64,000 nucleotides of DNA from Methylomarinovum tepidoasis (GTDB lineage: Bacteria > Pseudomonadota > Gammaproteobacteria > Methylococcales > Methylothermaceae). Under the pieces are notes generated by a model. It was not told where the DNA came from. It saw only the letters and a program-made list of their open reading frames with translations, and made no database searches. The DNA is taken from NCBI RefSeq assembly GCF_030294985.1, contig NZ_AP024718.1:372001-436000 (forward strand), written 5' to 3'. Positions 29,065 through 39,833 of this stretch are shown in pieces (the first letter of the stretch is position 1; every line of letters starts with the position of its first letter). The translations under genes and the position numbers were made by a program.

Positions 29065-30103
29065 CGATCTCTCCCAGACAAATTCGGGCCACGGTTTCAG
29101 TGGCGTCCAGACGGGCGGCGCGGCGCGCGGCGGCGCCCATCGCCCGCAGCCTCTGCGGCGCGCCCACCAACTCGGCGAGGGTCTGCGCCAGGCGGGCCGG
29201 GGTGAGCCGGTCCTGGGGCAGCAGCCGCGCCGCCCCGCGCTGCACCAAGTATTCGGCGTTGCGAGTCTGATGGTCGTCGATGGCGTGGGGATAGGGCACC
29301 AACACTCCCGCCACCCCGGCGGCCGCCAGCTCGCTCACGGTCATCGCCCCGGCGCGGCAGACCGCAAGATCCGCCCACCGCCACGCCGCCGCCATGTCGT
29401 CGATGAATTCGCTCACCCTGGCTGCGACGCCAGCCTGGCGGTAGGCGGCCAAGACCGCCGCCGCGTTCCCCCGGCCGCACTGGTGCCACACCTGCAGCGG
29501 CGACGAAACCCGGGCCAGCGCCCGGGGGACCACCTCGTTGAGGGTCTGCGCCCCCAGGCTGCCGCCGACCACCAGCAATCGCAGCGGGCCGTCGTGGGCC
29601 GGCTTCGGCCCCAGGGCGGCGATCTCACAGCGCAGCGGATTGCCGGTCCAGCAGGGTTTCAGGTCGTCGGCGAAGGTGCCCGGAAAGCCCTCCAGCACCC
29701 GTTTCGCCCAGGGCGCCAGCCAGCGGTTGGTGGTGCCGGGCACCCGGTTCTGCTCGTGGATCACCAGCGGGATTCCCTGCAGCCGGGCCATCAGCCCACC
29801 GGGGCCGGCAGCATACCCTCCCATCCCCAGCACCACCTGGGGACGGCGGCGGCGCAACACCCGCCCGGCCTGCCACAGGGCCCGCAGCAGCATCGCCGGC
29901 GCGCGCGCCAGCCTGCCCGCGCCCTTGCCCCGCAAGCCGCCGACAGCGATGGCGTCCAGGGGGAAACCGGCGGCGGGCACCACCCGGTGCTCCAGCCCCC
30001 GCGCGCCGCCCATCCACACCACCTCGTGACCGTGGTCGCGCAGCCACTCGGCCACCGCCAGGGCCGGAAACACATGACCGCCGGTGCCGCCGGCGAGAAT
30101 CAT
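29039..30103 (-). CDS. murG: UDP-GlcNAc transferase for lipid II
   Basis: 354 residues from the ATG at 30103 ([20 protein letters not shown]). It adds GlcNAc to lipid I at the cytoplasmic membrane face. G-loop motifs [11 protein letters not shown] and [16 protein letters not shown], and [16 protein letters not shown] with its sugar-nucleotide-binding region, are present. The ATG overlaps the ftsW stop as TGATG. A GTG three codons upstream is an alternative start. Confidence 0.96.
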   Translation of the reverse strand: MILAGGTGGHVFPALAVAEWLRDHGHEVVWMGGARGLEHRVVPAAGFPLDAIAVGGLRGKGAGRLARAPAMLLRALWQAGRVLRRRRPQVVLGMGGYAAGPGGLMARLQGIPLVIHEQNRVPGTTNRWLAPWAKRVLEGFPGTFADDLKPCWTGNPLRCEIAALGPKPAHDGPLRLLVVGGSLGAQTLNEVVPRALARVSSPLQVWHQCGRGNAAAVLAAYRQAGVAARVSEFIDDMAAAWRWADLAVCRAGAMTVSELAAAGVAGVLVPYPHAIDDHQTRNAEYLVQRGAARLLPQDRLTPARLAQTLAELVGAPQRLRAMGAAARRAARLDATETVARICLGEIDGTQNPSS

Positions 30104-31266
30104 CACCTGCGCCACGGCTTCCTCCCGGGCGTCGCCGCCAGCGTTTCCCGCGCCTCGGCATACACCCGCTGCACCAGCCCCAGGGCCACCAGGTCGCACA
30201 ACAGAGCACTGCCGCCGTAACTGACCAGAGGCAGCGGCAATCCCTTGGTGGGCAGGACGCCGAGGTTGACCCCCATGTTGATGAGCGCCGTCAGCCCCAG
30301 CAGCAGACCGATGCCGTAGGCCAGCCAGGCGCCGAAGGCCTCACCGGCGCGGGCGGCCAGTTCGGCGGTGCGGAAGATACGCCACAGCAACGCTCCGAAG
30401 GCGACCAGGATCCCCGCCACGCCGATCCAACCCAGCTCCTCGCCGATCACCGCGAGGATGAAATCGGTGTGCCCCTCGGGCAGATAGAACATCTTCTGGA
30501 CGCTGTTGCCCAGGCCGACGCCGAAAGGCCCGCCCCGGCCAAAGGCGACCAGCGCCTGCACCAGCTGATACCCTTCGTCACGCGCATGGGCCCAGGGATC
30601 GAGAAAACCGATCACCCGCCGCATGCGATAAGGCTCGAAGATCACCAGCAACACCGCACCGACGCCCACCAGGGCGAACAGGCCCAGCACCGGCAGGAGG
30701 CGGGCGCCGGCCAGGAACAACAGGGCGGTGGCGGCCGCCAGCAGCACGGCGGCGGCGCCGAAATCCGGCTCCCACAGCAGCAGCCCCACCCCCACCCCCA
30801 GCAGCACCAGGGGGCGCAGCAGCGCCAGGGACTCGCGCCGCAACGCCTCGCCGTGGCGCACCAGATAACCGGCCAGATAGATCATCGCCACCAGCTTGAA
30901 CGGCGCCGACACCTGCAGCCGCGTGATTCCCAAGTCGAGCCAGCGGGTGCTGCCCTTGACCGTCACCCCGATTCCTGGCAGCTTCACCGCCACCAGCGCC
31001 GCCAGACCGAGCAGCAGCCACAGCGGCCCGGTCCGCTGCCAGAAACGCAGCGGGCAGCGCCACACCCCCCAGGCCAGCGCCACTCCCAGCCCCAGATGCA
31101 GCGCCTGTCGCACGGCGAAATCCAGCCCCCCGCCGTGCAGGTGAACCGAAGCCGAGGTCATCATCACCAGCCCCAGTCCGGTCAGCGCCGCGCTGAGCGC
31201 CAGCAACGGCCCGTCGCAGGCAGGGGCGGCGCGGGGGGAGATCAGGGTCACGCTGCCGACTGCCAT
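30103..31266 (-). CDS. ftsW: Lipid II polymerase FtsW (SEDS family)
   Basis: 387 residues with about ten hydrophobic helices. Diagnostic SEDS motifs are KGSTRWLDLGITRLQ, KLVAMIYLAGYLVRH, GNSVQKMFYLPEGHTDFI and LPTKGLPLPLVSYGGSAL. It polymerises septal peptidoglycan with FtsI. The ATG at 31266 lies 19 bp inside the end of murD. The frame is open further upstream but carries murD in another frame. Confidence 0.96.
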   Translation of the reverse strand: MAVGSVTLISPRAAPACDGPLLALSAALTGLGLVMMTSASVHLHGGGLDFAVRQALHLGLGVALAWGVWRCPLRFWQRTGPLWLLLGLAALVAVKLPGIGVTVKGSTRWLDLGITRLQVSAPFKLVAMIYLAGYLVRHGEALRRESLALLRPLVLLGVGVGLLLWEPDFGAAAVLLAAATALLFLAGARLLPVLGLFALVGVGAVLLVIFEPYRMRRVIGFLDPWAHARDEGYQLVQALVAFGRGGPFGVGLGNSVQKMFYLPEGHTDFILAVIGEELGWIGVAGILVAFGALLWRIFRTAELAARAGEAFGAWLAYGIGLLLGLTALINMGVNLGVLPTKGLPLPLVSYGGSALLCDLVALGLVQRVYAEARETLAATPGRKPWRR

Positions 31267-32600
31267 CGCTGCACCAACGCAGTAAAGTGATCGCCACGGG
31301 CCTGATAGTCGCGGAACTGGTCGAAGCTGGCGCAGGCCGGCGACAGCAGCACCGTATCGCTGGCGCAGGCCTGACGCCGCGCCGCCGCCACCGCCTGATC
31401 CAGATCCTCCACCAATTCCACTGGAACCGCCGGCGCCAGGGCATCCGCCAGGCGCTGGCGGTCGCGGCCGTAGAGGATGGCCACCTTCACCTTGCCAGCG
31501 GCTGCGGCGCGCAGCGGGGTGAAATCCGCCCCCTTGCCGTCGCCGCCAGCGATCAGCACGATCGGCCCCGCCAGGCCGGCGATGGCCGCCTCGGTGGCGC
31601 CGACGTTGGTACCCTTGGAGTCGTTGATCCAGGTCACACCGTCGATCTCGGCCACCGTCTGCATCCGGTGCGGCAGACCGGCAAAGCCGCGCAGGGCGGT
31701 CAACGCCGCCTCCCTGGGGAGTCCCGCCGCTTCCGCCAATGCCAGCGCCGCCAGAGCGTTGGCCAGGTTGTGACGCCCGCGCAGGGGGATCTCCGTCGCC
31801 GCCAGCAGCGGTTCGCCGCGGCAGGCCAGCCAGGTCTGCCCCCCGTGGGACTGGAGGTGCCAGTCGGCCCCGGCATCGAGGCCGAATCGCACCAGCCGCT
31901 GCGGCTGCCGTCCGGCCAGCTGCATCACCTGACTGTCGTCGGCGTTGACCACCCGCCACCGGCTCCAGCGCAGCAAGCGGCCCTTGGCGGCGGTATAGGC
32001 GGCGAAATCGCGGTGATGGTCCAGATGGTCGGGACTGAGGTTGAGCACCGCGCCCGCCAGCGGCCGCAGATAACGGCTGCGTTCCAGCTGAAAGCTCGAC
32101 AGCTCGAGTACGTATAGCTGACACGCATCGTCCAGCAATTCAAGCGCCGGCACCCCCAGATTGCCGCCGGCCCGTACCTGCAGACCGGAAGCGGCGGCCA
32201 TCTCCGCCACCAGGGTGGTGACCGTGCTCTTGCCGTTCGAGCCGGTGACCGCCACCACCGGCGCGGCGGCGGCCACGGCGAACAAATCGACGTCGCTCAC
32301 CAGGGCGACGCCGCGTTCCAGAGTGGCGCGGATCTCGGGACGGTCCAGCGGCACGCCGGGGCTGACCACCAGATGGGTGGCCCAGCTCAGGATGCTTGCC
32401 GAAAGGCCGCCGGTGAACACGCTGACGCCGGACAGCCGACGCACACTTTCAAGCCCGGGCGGCCGGTCACGGGTGTCCGCCGCCAGACAGTCGATGCCGC
32501 GGGCGTGCAGGTGACGCACCACCGACACGCCGGTGCGGCCCAGGCCCACCACCGCCACCCGCGGTTCACTCCCCAGCAAGGTGTCCAGTCCGGTCATCAC
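31248..32600 (-). CDS. murD: UDP-MurNAc-L-Ala--D-Glu ligase
   Basis: 450 residues. VAVVGLGRTGVSVVRHL is the N-terminal motif, AVTGSNGKSTVTTLVAEM the P-loop, LELSSFQLE and LNLSPDHLDHH the central motifs, and WINDSKGTNVGATEAAI the C-terminal domain. It overlaps ftsW by 19 bp and follows mraY by 3 bp. Confidence 0.97.
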   Translation of the reverse strand: MMTGLDTLLGSEPRVAVVGLGRTGVSVVRHLHARGIDCLAADTRDRPPGLESVRRLSGVSVFTGGLSASILSWATHLVVSPGVPLDRPEIRATLERGVALVSDVDLFAVAAAAPVVAVTGSNGKSTVTTLVAEMAAASGLQVRAGGNLGVPALELLDDACQLYVLELSSFQLERSRYLRPLAGAVLNLSPDHLDHHRDFAAYTAAKGRLLRWSRWRVVNADDSQVMQLAGRQPQRLVRFGLDAGADWHLQSHGGQTWLACRGEPLLAATEIPLRGRHNLANALAALALAEAAGLPREAALTALRGFAGLPHRMQTVAEIDGVTWINDSKGTNVGATEAAIAGLAGPIVLIAGGDGKGADFTPLRAAAAGKVKVAILYGRDRQRLADALAPAVPVELVEDLDQAVAAARRQACASDTVLLSPACASFDQFRDYQARGDHFTALVQRWQSAA

Positions 32601-32603
32601 GGC

Positions 32604-33680
32604 TCACCTCAGTTTCAGCGTTGCCAGTCCGATCAGCACCAGGATCACGGTGATGATCCAGAAGCGCACGATCACCTTGGGCTCGGGCCAGCCCTTGAGT
32701 TCGAAATGATGATGCAGCGGCGCCATGCGGAAGATGCGCCGTCCGGTGAGCTTGAAGGAAGCCACCTGGAGGATGACCGACACCGTCTCCATCACGAACA
32801 CCCCGCCCATGATCATGAGCACGATTTCCTGACGCACCAGCACCGCCAGGATGCCCAGCGCCGCTCCCAGGGCCAGGGCACCGATATCGCCCATGAACAC
32901 CTGGGCCGGATAGGCGTTGAACCACAGAAACCCCAACCCCGCCCCCACCAGGGCGCCGCAGAAAACCACCAGCTCACCGACCCCCGGTATGTACGGCACT
33001 GCCAGATAGTCGGCGAAATGGCTGTGGCCGGAAACGTAAGCGAACACCCCCAGGGCCCCGCCCACCAGCACCGTGGGCAGGATGGCCAGGCCGTCGAGAC
33101 CGTCGGTGAGGTTGACCGCATTGCTGGTGCCGACCACCACCAGGCAGGTGATCGGCACGTATCCCCAACCCAGATCCAAACGGATGTCCTTGAAGAAAGG
33201 CACGATGTAGGTCCATTCCGCCGGCACCTGGGCGCTGCGATAGAGGAAAACCGCCGCCGCCAGCGCCACCACCGTCTGCCAGAACAGCTTCTGGCGTGCC
33301 GAGATCCCCTTGCTGTTGCCCAGCACCAGCTTCCTGTAGTCGTCGACAAAACCGATGACCCCGTAGGCCAGGGTCACCCCCAGCACCACCCAGACGAAGC
33401 GGTTGGCGAGATCGGCCCACAACAACGTGGTCACGGTGACCGCGATCAGGATCAGCAGCCCCCCCATGGTGGGCGTGCCGGCCTTGCTCAGATGACTCTG
33501 AGGGCCGTCGTCGCGGACCGGCTGACCGTAGCGCCCCAGGCGGCGGATCAATGACGGGCCGATGAGGAAGGACAGGATCAGCGCCGTCAGCACCGCCACG
33601 ATGGCCCGCAGGGTCAGATATTGGAAGACCCGGAACGGTCCGTACCAGTCGCTCAGCCATTGGGTCAGGTCGTACAGCAT
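32604..33680 (-). CDS. mraY: Phospho-MurNAc-pentapeptide transferase
   Basis: 358 residues with about ten membrane helices. It makes lipid I. The signatures include [30 protein letters not shown] (DDxxK active site), [16 protein letters not shown] and [35 protein letters not shown] is the conserved histidine motif. The start ATG touches the murF stop at 33680. Confidence 0.98.
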   Translation of the reverse strand: MLYDLTQWLSDWYGPFRVFQYLTLRAIVAVLTALILSFLIGPSLIRRLGRYGQPVRDDGPQSHLSKAGTPTMGGLLILIAVTVTTLLWADLANRFVWVVLGVTLAYGVIGFVDDYRKLVLGNSKGISARQKLFWQTVVALAAAVFLYRSAQVPAEWTYIVPFFKDIRLDLGWGYVPITCLVVVGTSNAVNLTDGLDGLAILPTVLVGGALGVFAYVSGHSHFADYLAVPYIPGVGELVVFCGALVGAGLGFLWFNAYPAQVFMGDIGALALGAALGILAVLVRQEIVLMIMGGVFVMETVSVILQVASFKLTGRRIFRMAPLHHHFELKGWPEPKVIVRFWIITVILVLIGLATLKLR

Positions 33681-35029
33681 CAGGCGGCCTCCAGCGCGCG
33701 GACCACGTGTTCCAATCCCTGGCTGCGGGAACCCTTGACCAGAATCCGGGCGCCGCTGTGCAGATGTTTGAGCGCCGCCTCGATCAGCGCATCACGGGAG
33801 GAAAACCACTGCCCCCCGCCGCCGAAGCTGGCCACCGCTGCCTTGGCGTCCTCTCCTACGGCGAGCAGATAGGCGACCCGGTGGCGGCGCGCCAGCCGCC
33901 CCGCCTGGCGATGCCAATAGGCGCTTTCCGGTCCCAGCTCGCCGAAAGCGCCGAGGACCACCCACGGTTCCCCACCCAGCGCCGTCAGGGTTTCCAAACC
34001 GGCAGCGAAGGAAACCGGATTGGCGTTGTAGCAGTCGTCGAGCAGCCAAGCGCCCTCCCGGGCGGGCAACGGCCGCAGGCGGCCAGGCACCGGGCGCAAG
34101 CCTTCCAGACCGACGCGGATGGCTTCCGGATCGCCTCCGGCCGCCAGGGCGGCGGCGATCGCGGCCAGCGCGTTGGCGACATTGTGGCGTCCGGCCAACG
34201 CCAGATCCAGGGAGAAGCGCTGTCCCAGTGCCTCGACCTCGAAGCGGTTGTGAAAGCGGCCGGCGGCGAACGCCAGCGGCGCCACCTCGACAGCGCGGAC
34301 GTCGGCCTTGCCGAAGCCGAAGCTGAGAACCCGCCGCCCTCCGCTCAGGCGCCGCCACAGCTCGAAGAAGGAATCGTCGGCGTTGAGCACCGCAGTCCCA
34401 TCGGACGGCAGCGCGGTCAGCAGCTCCCCCTTGGTGCGGGCGACCCCTTCGAGGGAACCGAAACCCGCCAGATGGGCCGGCGCTGCCTGGGTGATGACGC
34501 CGACGTCGGGTTCCGCCAGGCCGGCGCAGTAACCGATCTCACCGGGATGGTTGGCCCCCATCTCCACCACCGCATGGCACTGCGCCGCCGTCAGCCGCAG
34601 CAGGGTCAGGGGCACGCCGATGTCGTTGTTGAGGTTTCCGTGGGTTTTGAGCACCGCTGGTTCCCCGCCCAAGGCGGCGGCGATCATTTCCTTTACCGTG
34701 GTCTTGCCGTTGCTGCCGGTGACCCCGATCACCCGCCCTTGGAAGATGCGGCGGCGCCAGTGGCGCGCCAACTGCCCCAAAGCCATGCGGGTGTCGGGCA
34801 CCTGCAGCTGCGGCAATCCACAGTCCACCGGCCGGGAGACCAGGGCGGCGGAGGCCCCGGCGGCGGCCGCCTGAGGGAGAAAGTCGTGGCCGTCGAAACG
34901 CCCGCCCCGCAGGGCGACGTACAAAGCCCCGCGCAGCGGCCGACGGGTGTCGGTGCCGACACCTTCGAAGCCCGCATCCTCTCCCAAAAGCCGTCCCCCG
35001 AGCACTGGGGCCACTTCGCTCAAACGCAT
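33680..35029 (-). CDS. murF: UDP-MurNAc-tripeptide--D-Ala-D-Ala ligase
   Basis: 449 residues from the ATG at 35029 ([16 protein letters not shown]), which overlaps the end of murE by 10 bp. [33 protein letters not shown] (P-loop), [16 protein letters not shown] and [19 protein letters not shown] define the family. It adds the D-Ala-D-Ala made by Ddl in the same cluster. Confidence 0.97.
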   Translation of the reverse strand: MRLSEVAPVLGGRLLGEDAGFEGVGTDTRRPLRGALYVALRGGRFDGHDFLPQAAAAGASAALVSRPVDCGLPQLQVPDTRMALGQLARHWRRRIFQGRVIGVTGSNGKTTVKEMIAAALGGEPAVLKTHGNLNNDIGVPLTLLRLTAAQCHAVVEMGANHPGEIGYCAGLAEPDVGVITQAAPAHLAGFGSLEGVARTKGELLTALPSDGTAVLNADDSFFELWRRLSGGRRVLSFGFGKADVRAVEVAPLAFAAGRFHNRFEVEALGQRFSLDLALAGRHNVANALAAIAAALAAGGDPEAIRVGLEGLRPVPGRLRPLPAREGAWLLDDCYNANPVSFAAGLETLTALGGEPWVVLGAFGELGPESAYWHRQAGRLARRHRVAYLLAVGEDAKAAVASFGGGGQWFSSRDALIEAALKHLHSGARILVKGSRSQGLEHVVRALEAA

Positions 35030-36459
35030 GTCGCCTCCTCTGCCAAACGGTTCTGAATCCATTCGCGGTCGCTGAAGGGCAGGCGGCGGCCAGCGATTTC
35101 CTGCCAGGTTTCGTGGCCCTTGCCGGCCACCAGCACCACATCGCCCTCGCCGGCTTCGGCCAGGGCCCGGTCGATGGCCTCCCCCCGGTCGCGAACGATG
35201 CGGGGTGGACGCGCCATGCCGGCGGCGATGGCGGCGACGATCGCCGCGCCGTCCTCGGTGCGCGGATTGTCGTCGGTGAGGATCACCTCGTCGGCCAGAC
35301 GCTCGGCGATGCGCCCCATCAGCGGCCGCTTGCCGCGGTCGCGGTCGCCCCCGCAGCCGAACACTACCCACAACCGCCCACGGCAGTGGCGCCGCAGACT
35401 GGTCAGCGCCATCTCCAGCGCCGCCGGGGTGTGGGCGTAGTCCACCACCACCAGGGGACGGCCCGGGGCCCGGAATCGTTCCATCCGCCCCGGCACCGGC
35501 GCAAGCCGCCCCAGGGCTGCGACGGCCCGGGGCAGCGGCCATCCCTGCGCCAGCAGCAGCGCCAGCACCGCCAGCGCGTTCTCCAGGTTGCCTTCCCCCA
35601 GCAGCCCTACCTGGGCCGGATGCGACGCTCCCTGGAAGACCGCTTCGAATTCGATTCCCTCGGGAGCGAAACGGACCTGCCGGGCCTCGACCACGGGAAA
35701 CTCCACCGCCGGCCGGGTGCGCCAGGCATAACCGACGACCTTTCCCTCACACGCTTCCCGCATCGCCGGCCAGACGGGATCGTCGAGATTGATGACCGCC
35801 GCCTGCAATCCCGGCCATGCCAGCAGGCGGCGTTTGGCGGCGGCATAGCGCCGGAGGTCGCCGTGATAGTCGAGATGGTCGCGGCTGAGGTTGGTCCACA
35901 CCGCCGCATCGAAGGCCACCTCCGCCACCCGGCCCTGATCGAGGGCGTGGGAGGAAACCTCCATCGCCACTGTGGTCACGCCGGCGTCCCGCAGCGCCGC
36001 CAAGCGGCGCTGGGTGGCGATCGCCGGGGCGGTGGTGTGGGCGGTGGGATGCAGGCTTCCGGGCCGGCCCCAGCCCAGGGTGCCCATCACCGCCCCGCCG
36101 AGCACCTGGGCCAGATAGAAACTGCAGGAAGTCTTGCCGTTGGTGCCGGTGACGCCGATGATCTCCATCCCCCGGCTGGGATGGCCGTAGAAGCGGGCCG
36201 CCAGCGCTTTGATGCGGCGGCCGAGCCCGGCCACCGCCACCGCTGGGATCGGAAGCGGCGGCACGGCGTCGCCGGGTTCGTGGAGCACCACCACCGCCCC
36301 GTTTGCCGCAGCCTCGGCGGCGAAATCCAGCCCATGACGCCGCCGTCCCGGCAGGGCGATGAAGGCGTCACCGGGCCGTACCTCGGCGACGTGTTCCGCC
36401 AACCCGGTGATCTCGACGTCCGGCCCGGCGACGTCGGGCAGCCAGTCGCGCAGCCGCAT
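35020..36459 (-). CDS. murE: UDP-MurNAc-dipeptide--meso-diaminopimelate ligase
   Basis: 479 residues. The P-loop GVTGTNGKTSCSFYLAQ is followed by LSRDHLDYHGDLRRYAAAKR and VVDYAHTPAALEMAL. The substrate-selecting loop TDDNPRTEDG contains the DNPR motif specific for meso-diaminopimelate rather than lysine. The ATG at 36459 overlaps the ftsI stop as TGATG. Confidence 0.97.
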   Translation of the reverse strand: MRLRDWLPDVAGPDVEITGLAEHVAEVRPGDAFIALPGRRRHGLDFAAEAAANGAVVVLHEPGDAVPPLPIPAVAVAGLGRRIKALAARFYGHPSRGMEIIGVTGTNGKTSCSFYLAQVLGGAVMGTLGWGRPGSLHPTAHTTAPAIATQRRLAALRDAGVTTVAMEVSSHALDQGRVAEVAFDAAVWTNLSRDHLDYHGDLRRYAAAKRRLLAWPGLQAAVINLDDPVWPAMREACEGKVVGYAWRTRPAVEFPVVEARQVRFAPEGIEFEAVFQGASHPAQVGLLGEGNLENALAVLALLLAQGWPLPRAVAALGRLAPVPGRMERFRAPGRPLVVVDYAHTPAALEMALTSLRRHCRGRLWVVFGCGGDRDRGKRPLMGRIAERLADEVILTDDNPRTEDGAAIVAAIAAGMARPPRIVRDRGEAIDRALAEAGEGDVVLVAGKGHETWQEIAGRRLPFSDREWIQNRLAEEATCV

Positions 36460-38174
36460 CAGAGTCGTCCTCCCGCGCGCGCCAGCAGCGGCGGCGCCGC
36501 CGGAACCTCGTCCGGAGGAATGCCGAGCAGGCGCAGCGCCAGCCCCATCACCCGGGAGAACACCGGCGCTGCCACTTGGCCGCCGTAATATTCCTTGCCC
36601 CGGGGTTCCTCGATCACCACCGCCAGCACCAGCCTGGGAGCGCTGGCCGGGGCCATGCCAACGAACAGAGCGCGGTAGCGGTCCTTGGCGTAACCGCCGG
36701 GAACGGCCACCTTGGCGGTCCCGGTCTTGCCGGCGACCCGGTAGCCGGGCACCCGGGCCCGGCGGGCGGTCCCCTGCGGGGTCACCACCCCTTCGAGCAT
36801 GCGGCGCACCTGCCGCGCTGTTCCGGCGGGTAGAACCCGGCACGCCTGCGGATCCGTGGTGCGGGGCAGCAGGGTGAGGGAATGGAGCACGCCGTCGTCG
36901 GCCAGCGCCGTGTAGGCGCGCGCCAGTTGCAAGGTGGAGACGTTGAGGCCGTAGCCGAACGCCAGGGTGGCTTGTTCGAAGCGCCCTAGACCGCGGGCCA
37001 CCGGCACGAAACCACCCGCCTCGCCGGGAAATTCGATGCCGCAGGATTCGCCGAAGCCGAAATCGCGCAGGCACGCGGTGAAGCGGCCGGGCGACAGACG
37101 CAGAGCCACCTGGGTAATGCCGACGTTGCTGGACTTGACCAGAATGCCGGTCAGATCGAGGACGTCGTGACGGTGGTGGTCGCGCACCACATGACGCCCC
37201 ACCCGCAGCCAGCCCGGAGCGGTGTCGATGCGCTCGCCGATGCGGGCGACCCCTTCGCGCAGGGCGCAGGCCATGGCGAAGGGTTTGAGGGTGGAGCCGG
37301 GCTCGAACACGTCGGTGACCGCCCGGTTGCGCCAAGCGGCGCGGCGGCGGCCGTCGCGCAGATTCGGGTTGAAGGTGGGCTGGTTGGCCAGCGCCAGCAC
37401 CTCGCCGGTCCTGGCATCGAGCAGAACCAGCATGCCCGCCTTGGCGTGGTGACGAGCCACGGCGCGCTTCAGTTCCAAATAGGCCCAGTACTGCAACCGC
37501 CGGTCGATGCTCAGGCGGACGTCATGTCCCGGCCGCGGCGCCTGCAGGCTCTCCACCGCCTCGATCAACCGCCCCTTGCGGTCACGGATGACCCGCACCC
37601 GCCCCGCCATGCCGGTCAGCTGGGTGTCGAAGCGGCGTTCCAGTCCCTCCTGACCGTGCTGGTCGATGTCGGTGAAGCCCAGCAGATGGGCCGTCACCTC
37701 GGCGGCCGGATAGTAACGCCGGAATTCAGGACGCAGGAACAGACCGTCGAGATCGAGGGCCAGAACCCGTTCCGCCAGCGCCGGGGCCAGCTGGCGTTTG
37801 AGGTAGAGGAACGCTTGCCGACGGTGGGTCTCGATCTTGTCTTCCAAATCCTGCGGCCGCATCCCCAACAACCGGGCGAGCCGGTGCAGCTGACCGGGTT
37901 CGGCGTGGAAGCGACGCGGATTGATGCACACCGCCTTGACCGGGGCGCTGAGCGCCAGCGGCACCCCTTGGCGGTCCAGCAGCCGCCCGCGGTGGGCCGG
38001 CAGAACCGCGGTGCGGATCTGCTGGCGGTCGCCGTAGCGGCGGTAGAAATCCCGCGCCCACACCTGGATGTAGAAGGCCCGCGCCAGAAGGCCGGCCAGC
38101 GCCAGGCCGAAGGTGCCCAGCAGCAGGTAGCGGCGCCAGGGAGCGACCAGGATTTGGGCGGCCCGGGCGCTCAT
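36459..38174 (-). CDS. ftsI: Septal peptidoglycan transpeptidase FtsI (PBP3)
   Basis: 571 residues, class B PBP. A cytoplasmic start, one membrane helix (residues ~16-38), the dimerisation/pedestal domain (RGRLLDRQGVPLALS) and the transpeptidase domain appear in order. Active-site motifs are SxxK in FEPGSTLKPFAMA, SxN in VKSSNVGITQVAL and KTG in YRVAGKTGTAKVAV. It overlaps ftsL by 4 bp and is the partner of FtsW, encoded in the same operon. Confidence 0.96.
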   Translation of the reverse strand: MSARAAQILVAPWRRYLLLGTFGLALAGLLARAFYIQVWARDFYRRYGDRQQIRTAVLPAHRGRLLDRQGVPLALSAPVKAVCINPRRFHAEPGQLHRLARLLGMRPQDLEDKIETHRRQAFLYLKRQLAPALAERVLALDLDGLFLRPEFRRYYPAAEVTAHLLGFTDIDQHGQEGLERRFDTQLTGMAGRVRVIRDRKGRLIEAVESLQAPRPGHDVRLSIDRRLQYWAYLELKRAVARHHAKAGMLVLLDARTGEVLALANQPTFNPNLRDGRRRAAWRNRAVTDVFEPGSTLKPFAMACALREGVARIGERIDTAPGWLRVGRHVVRDHHRHDVLDLTGILVKSSNVGITQVALRLSPGRFTACLRDFGFGESCGIEFPGEAGGFVPVARGLGRFEQATLAFGYGLNVSTLQLARAYTALADDGVLHSLTLLPRTTDPQACRVLPAGTARQVRRMLEGVVTPQGTARRARVPGYRVAGKTGTAKVAVPGGYAKDRYRALFVGMAPASAPRLVLAVVIEEPRGKEYYGGQVAAPVFSRVMGLALRLLGIPPDEVPAAPPLLARAGGRL

Positions 38175-38446
38175 CGTCTCGGCACCGTCAGATAGACGAT
38201 GGCGTCCGCTTCCGGCGCCACCATGTCGAGACGCTGCTGCGCCAGGTGTTCGATGCGGGCCGGATCGGCCCAGACGTGCTCCTCCAGCAACAACTGCTCC
38301 CGCTCCACCGCCAGGGCGTCGAGGCGGCGGGTCAGGCGCTGGATTTCATTGAACAGCATGCGGCTGCGGTACTTGCCGTAAACTACCCCTATCGCCGATA
38401 CGATCACCGCCAACCCCAGAATCCCTGTCAATAAGGCCAGCTTCAT
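38171..38446 (-). CDS. ftsL: Cell division protein FtsL
   Basis: 91 residues. A membrane helix (KLALLTGILGLAVIVSAIGV) is followed by a leucine-zipper-like coiled coil (residues ~30-60). The WADPARIEHLAQQRLDMVAP motif is typical of FtsL. It bridges FtsB/FtsQ to FtsWI. Its ends overlap rsmH and ftsI by 4 bp each, as expected for this cluster. Confidence 0.93.
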   Translation of the reverse strand: MKLALLTGILGLAVIVSAIGVVYGKYRSRMLFNEIQRLTRRLDALAVEREQLLLEEHVWADPARIEHLAQQRLDMVAPEADAIVYLTVPRR

Positions 38447-39372
38447 CGACGTTCGGCGACGCGCAGAACGGCGCTTCGGGCCCGCGGGTTGCGGGCGATT
38501 TCCAGGGCGTCCGGACGACGCTTGCCCAGATCCCGCAGCGGCAGGTCAGGTTCGGAAACCGCCACCGGCAGCTTGCGGGGCAGCGGTGCCGGACGGGAAT
38601 GGCGGCGGATGAAGCGCTTGACGATGCGGTCCTCGAGGGAATGGAAGGCGATGACGACCAGCCGGCCGCCGGGCGCCAGCACTTCCAGGGACTGGGCGAG
38701 GGCCGCCTCCAGCGCCTCCAGCTCGCGGTTGACGTGGATGCGGATCGCCTGGAAGGTCCGGGTCGCCGGATGCTTGTGGCGCTCCCGCCGCGGGACGGCG
38801 CGCTCGACCAACTCCGCCAGCTGGCGGGTGGTCCGAAGCGGCGCTTCCACCCTCGCCCTGACGATGGCGCGGGCGATGCGGCGGGCGTAGCGTTCCTCGC
38901 CGTAGCGATGGATGACGTCGGCCAGCTCGCGCTCGTCGGCCTGCGCCAGCCACTCGGCGGCCGAAAGCCCCACGGTGGGGTTCATGCGCATGTCCAGCGG
39001 CCCTTCCTGCAGGAAGGCGAAGCCGCGGGCGGCGGTGTCCAGCTGCGGGGACGACACGCCCAGATCCAGCAACATGCCGGCCACGCGGCCGCAGAGGCCG
39101 GCCTCCCGCACCACCGCGCCGAGGTCGCGGAAATCCGCCTGCACCAGGGTGAAACGGGGGTCCCGGCGCAGCCGTTCCGCCTCGGCGGAAGCGACGGCGT
39201 CCGGGTCTTTGTCGAGGGCGACAAGGCGCCCTTCGGGTCCCAGCCGTTCAAGCATCGCCCGACTGTGCCCCCCCCGGCCGAAGGTGCAGTCGAGATAGAC
39301 GCCGCCAGGCACGAGCGCCAACCCGCCCAGGGCGGCCTCGAGCATGACCGGCAGGTGTACCATCGCATCCAT
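38443..39372 (-). CDS. rsmH: 16S rRNA (cytosine-1402-N4) methyltransferase
   Basis: 309 residues from the ATG at 39372 (MDAMVHLPVMLEAAL); a second in-frame ATG at 39363 is equally possible. It has YLDCTFGRGGHSRAML (SAM motif I), VAGMLLDLGVSSPQLD and GFAFLQEGPLDMRM. HKHPATRTFQAIRIHVNREL and VVIAFHSLEDRIVKRFI follow. It starts 2 bp after the mraZ stop. Confidence 0.97.
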   Translation of the reverse strand: MDAMVHLPVMLEAALGGLALVPGGVYLDCTFGRGGHSRAMLERLGPEGRLVALDKDPDAVASAEAERLRRDPRFTLVQADFRDLGAVVREAGLCGRVAGMLLDLGVSSPQLDTAARGFAFLQEGPLDMRMNPTVGLSAAEWLAQADERELADVIHRYGEERYARRIARAIVRARVEAPLRTTRQLAELVERAVPRRERHKHPATRTFQAIRIHVNRELEALEAALAQSLEVLAPGGRLVVIAFHSLEDRIVKRFIRRHSRPAPLPRKLPVAVSEPDLPLRDLGKRRPDALEIARNPRARSAVLRVAERR

Positions 39373-39374
39373 CG

Positions 39375-39833
39375 TCAAAGTTGCAAGTCATTCAAATCGG
39401 GGGAAGCGGCCAGATCTTCCAGGCTCTCTTCTTCCATCCACACATTGCGGCGCACGTCCCAGGCTTCCTCGTCCCAGATCTCGAACTTGGCGCCCACGCC
39501 GACCAGGGCCACGCTCTTGGTCAGATTGGCGTATTTACGCAGCGGCGTGGACAACAGGAAACGTCCCTGGCCATCCAGCTCCCCCTCCTGGGCATGCCCG
39601 ATCAGCAGGCGCTGCAGACGCCGGGAACGGCGGTTCAGGCTGGGCAACGCCAACAGCTGACGCTCCAGCGCCTGCCACTGGCGCCAGGGGTACAGCCACA
39701 AACAACGGTTGTCGATGGCGATGGTGGCCACCAGACGCACGTCACCGAGCTCCGCCCGGTGGCAGGCCGGAATCGCCACCCGGCCTTTGCTGTCCAGATT
39801 CAGGATATGGATGCCGCGGAACGGATTCCCCAC
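39375..39833 (-). CDS. mraZ: Transcriptional regulator MraZ
   Basis: 152 residues from a GTG at 39833. Two AbrB-like MraZ motifs occur, FRGIHILNLDSKGRVAIPA near the N-terminus and GHAQEGELDGQGRFLLSTPL in the middle (DxxGRxxxP-type). MraZ binds GTGGGN repeats and represses its own dcw operon. An ATG-started frame extends to 39884, but it runs through the -10 element, so it cannot be the start. A TTG at 39845 is another possibility. The chosen GTG lies inside the third operator box. Confidence 0.85.
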   Translation of the reverse strand: MGNPFRGIHILNLDSKGRVAIPACHRAELGDVRLVATIAIDNRCLWLYPWRQWQALERQLLALPSLNRRSRRLQRLLIGHAQEGELDGQGRFLLSTPLRKYANLTKSVALVGVGAKFEIWDEEAWDVRRNVWMEEESLEDLAASPDLNDLQL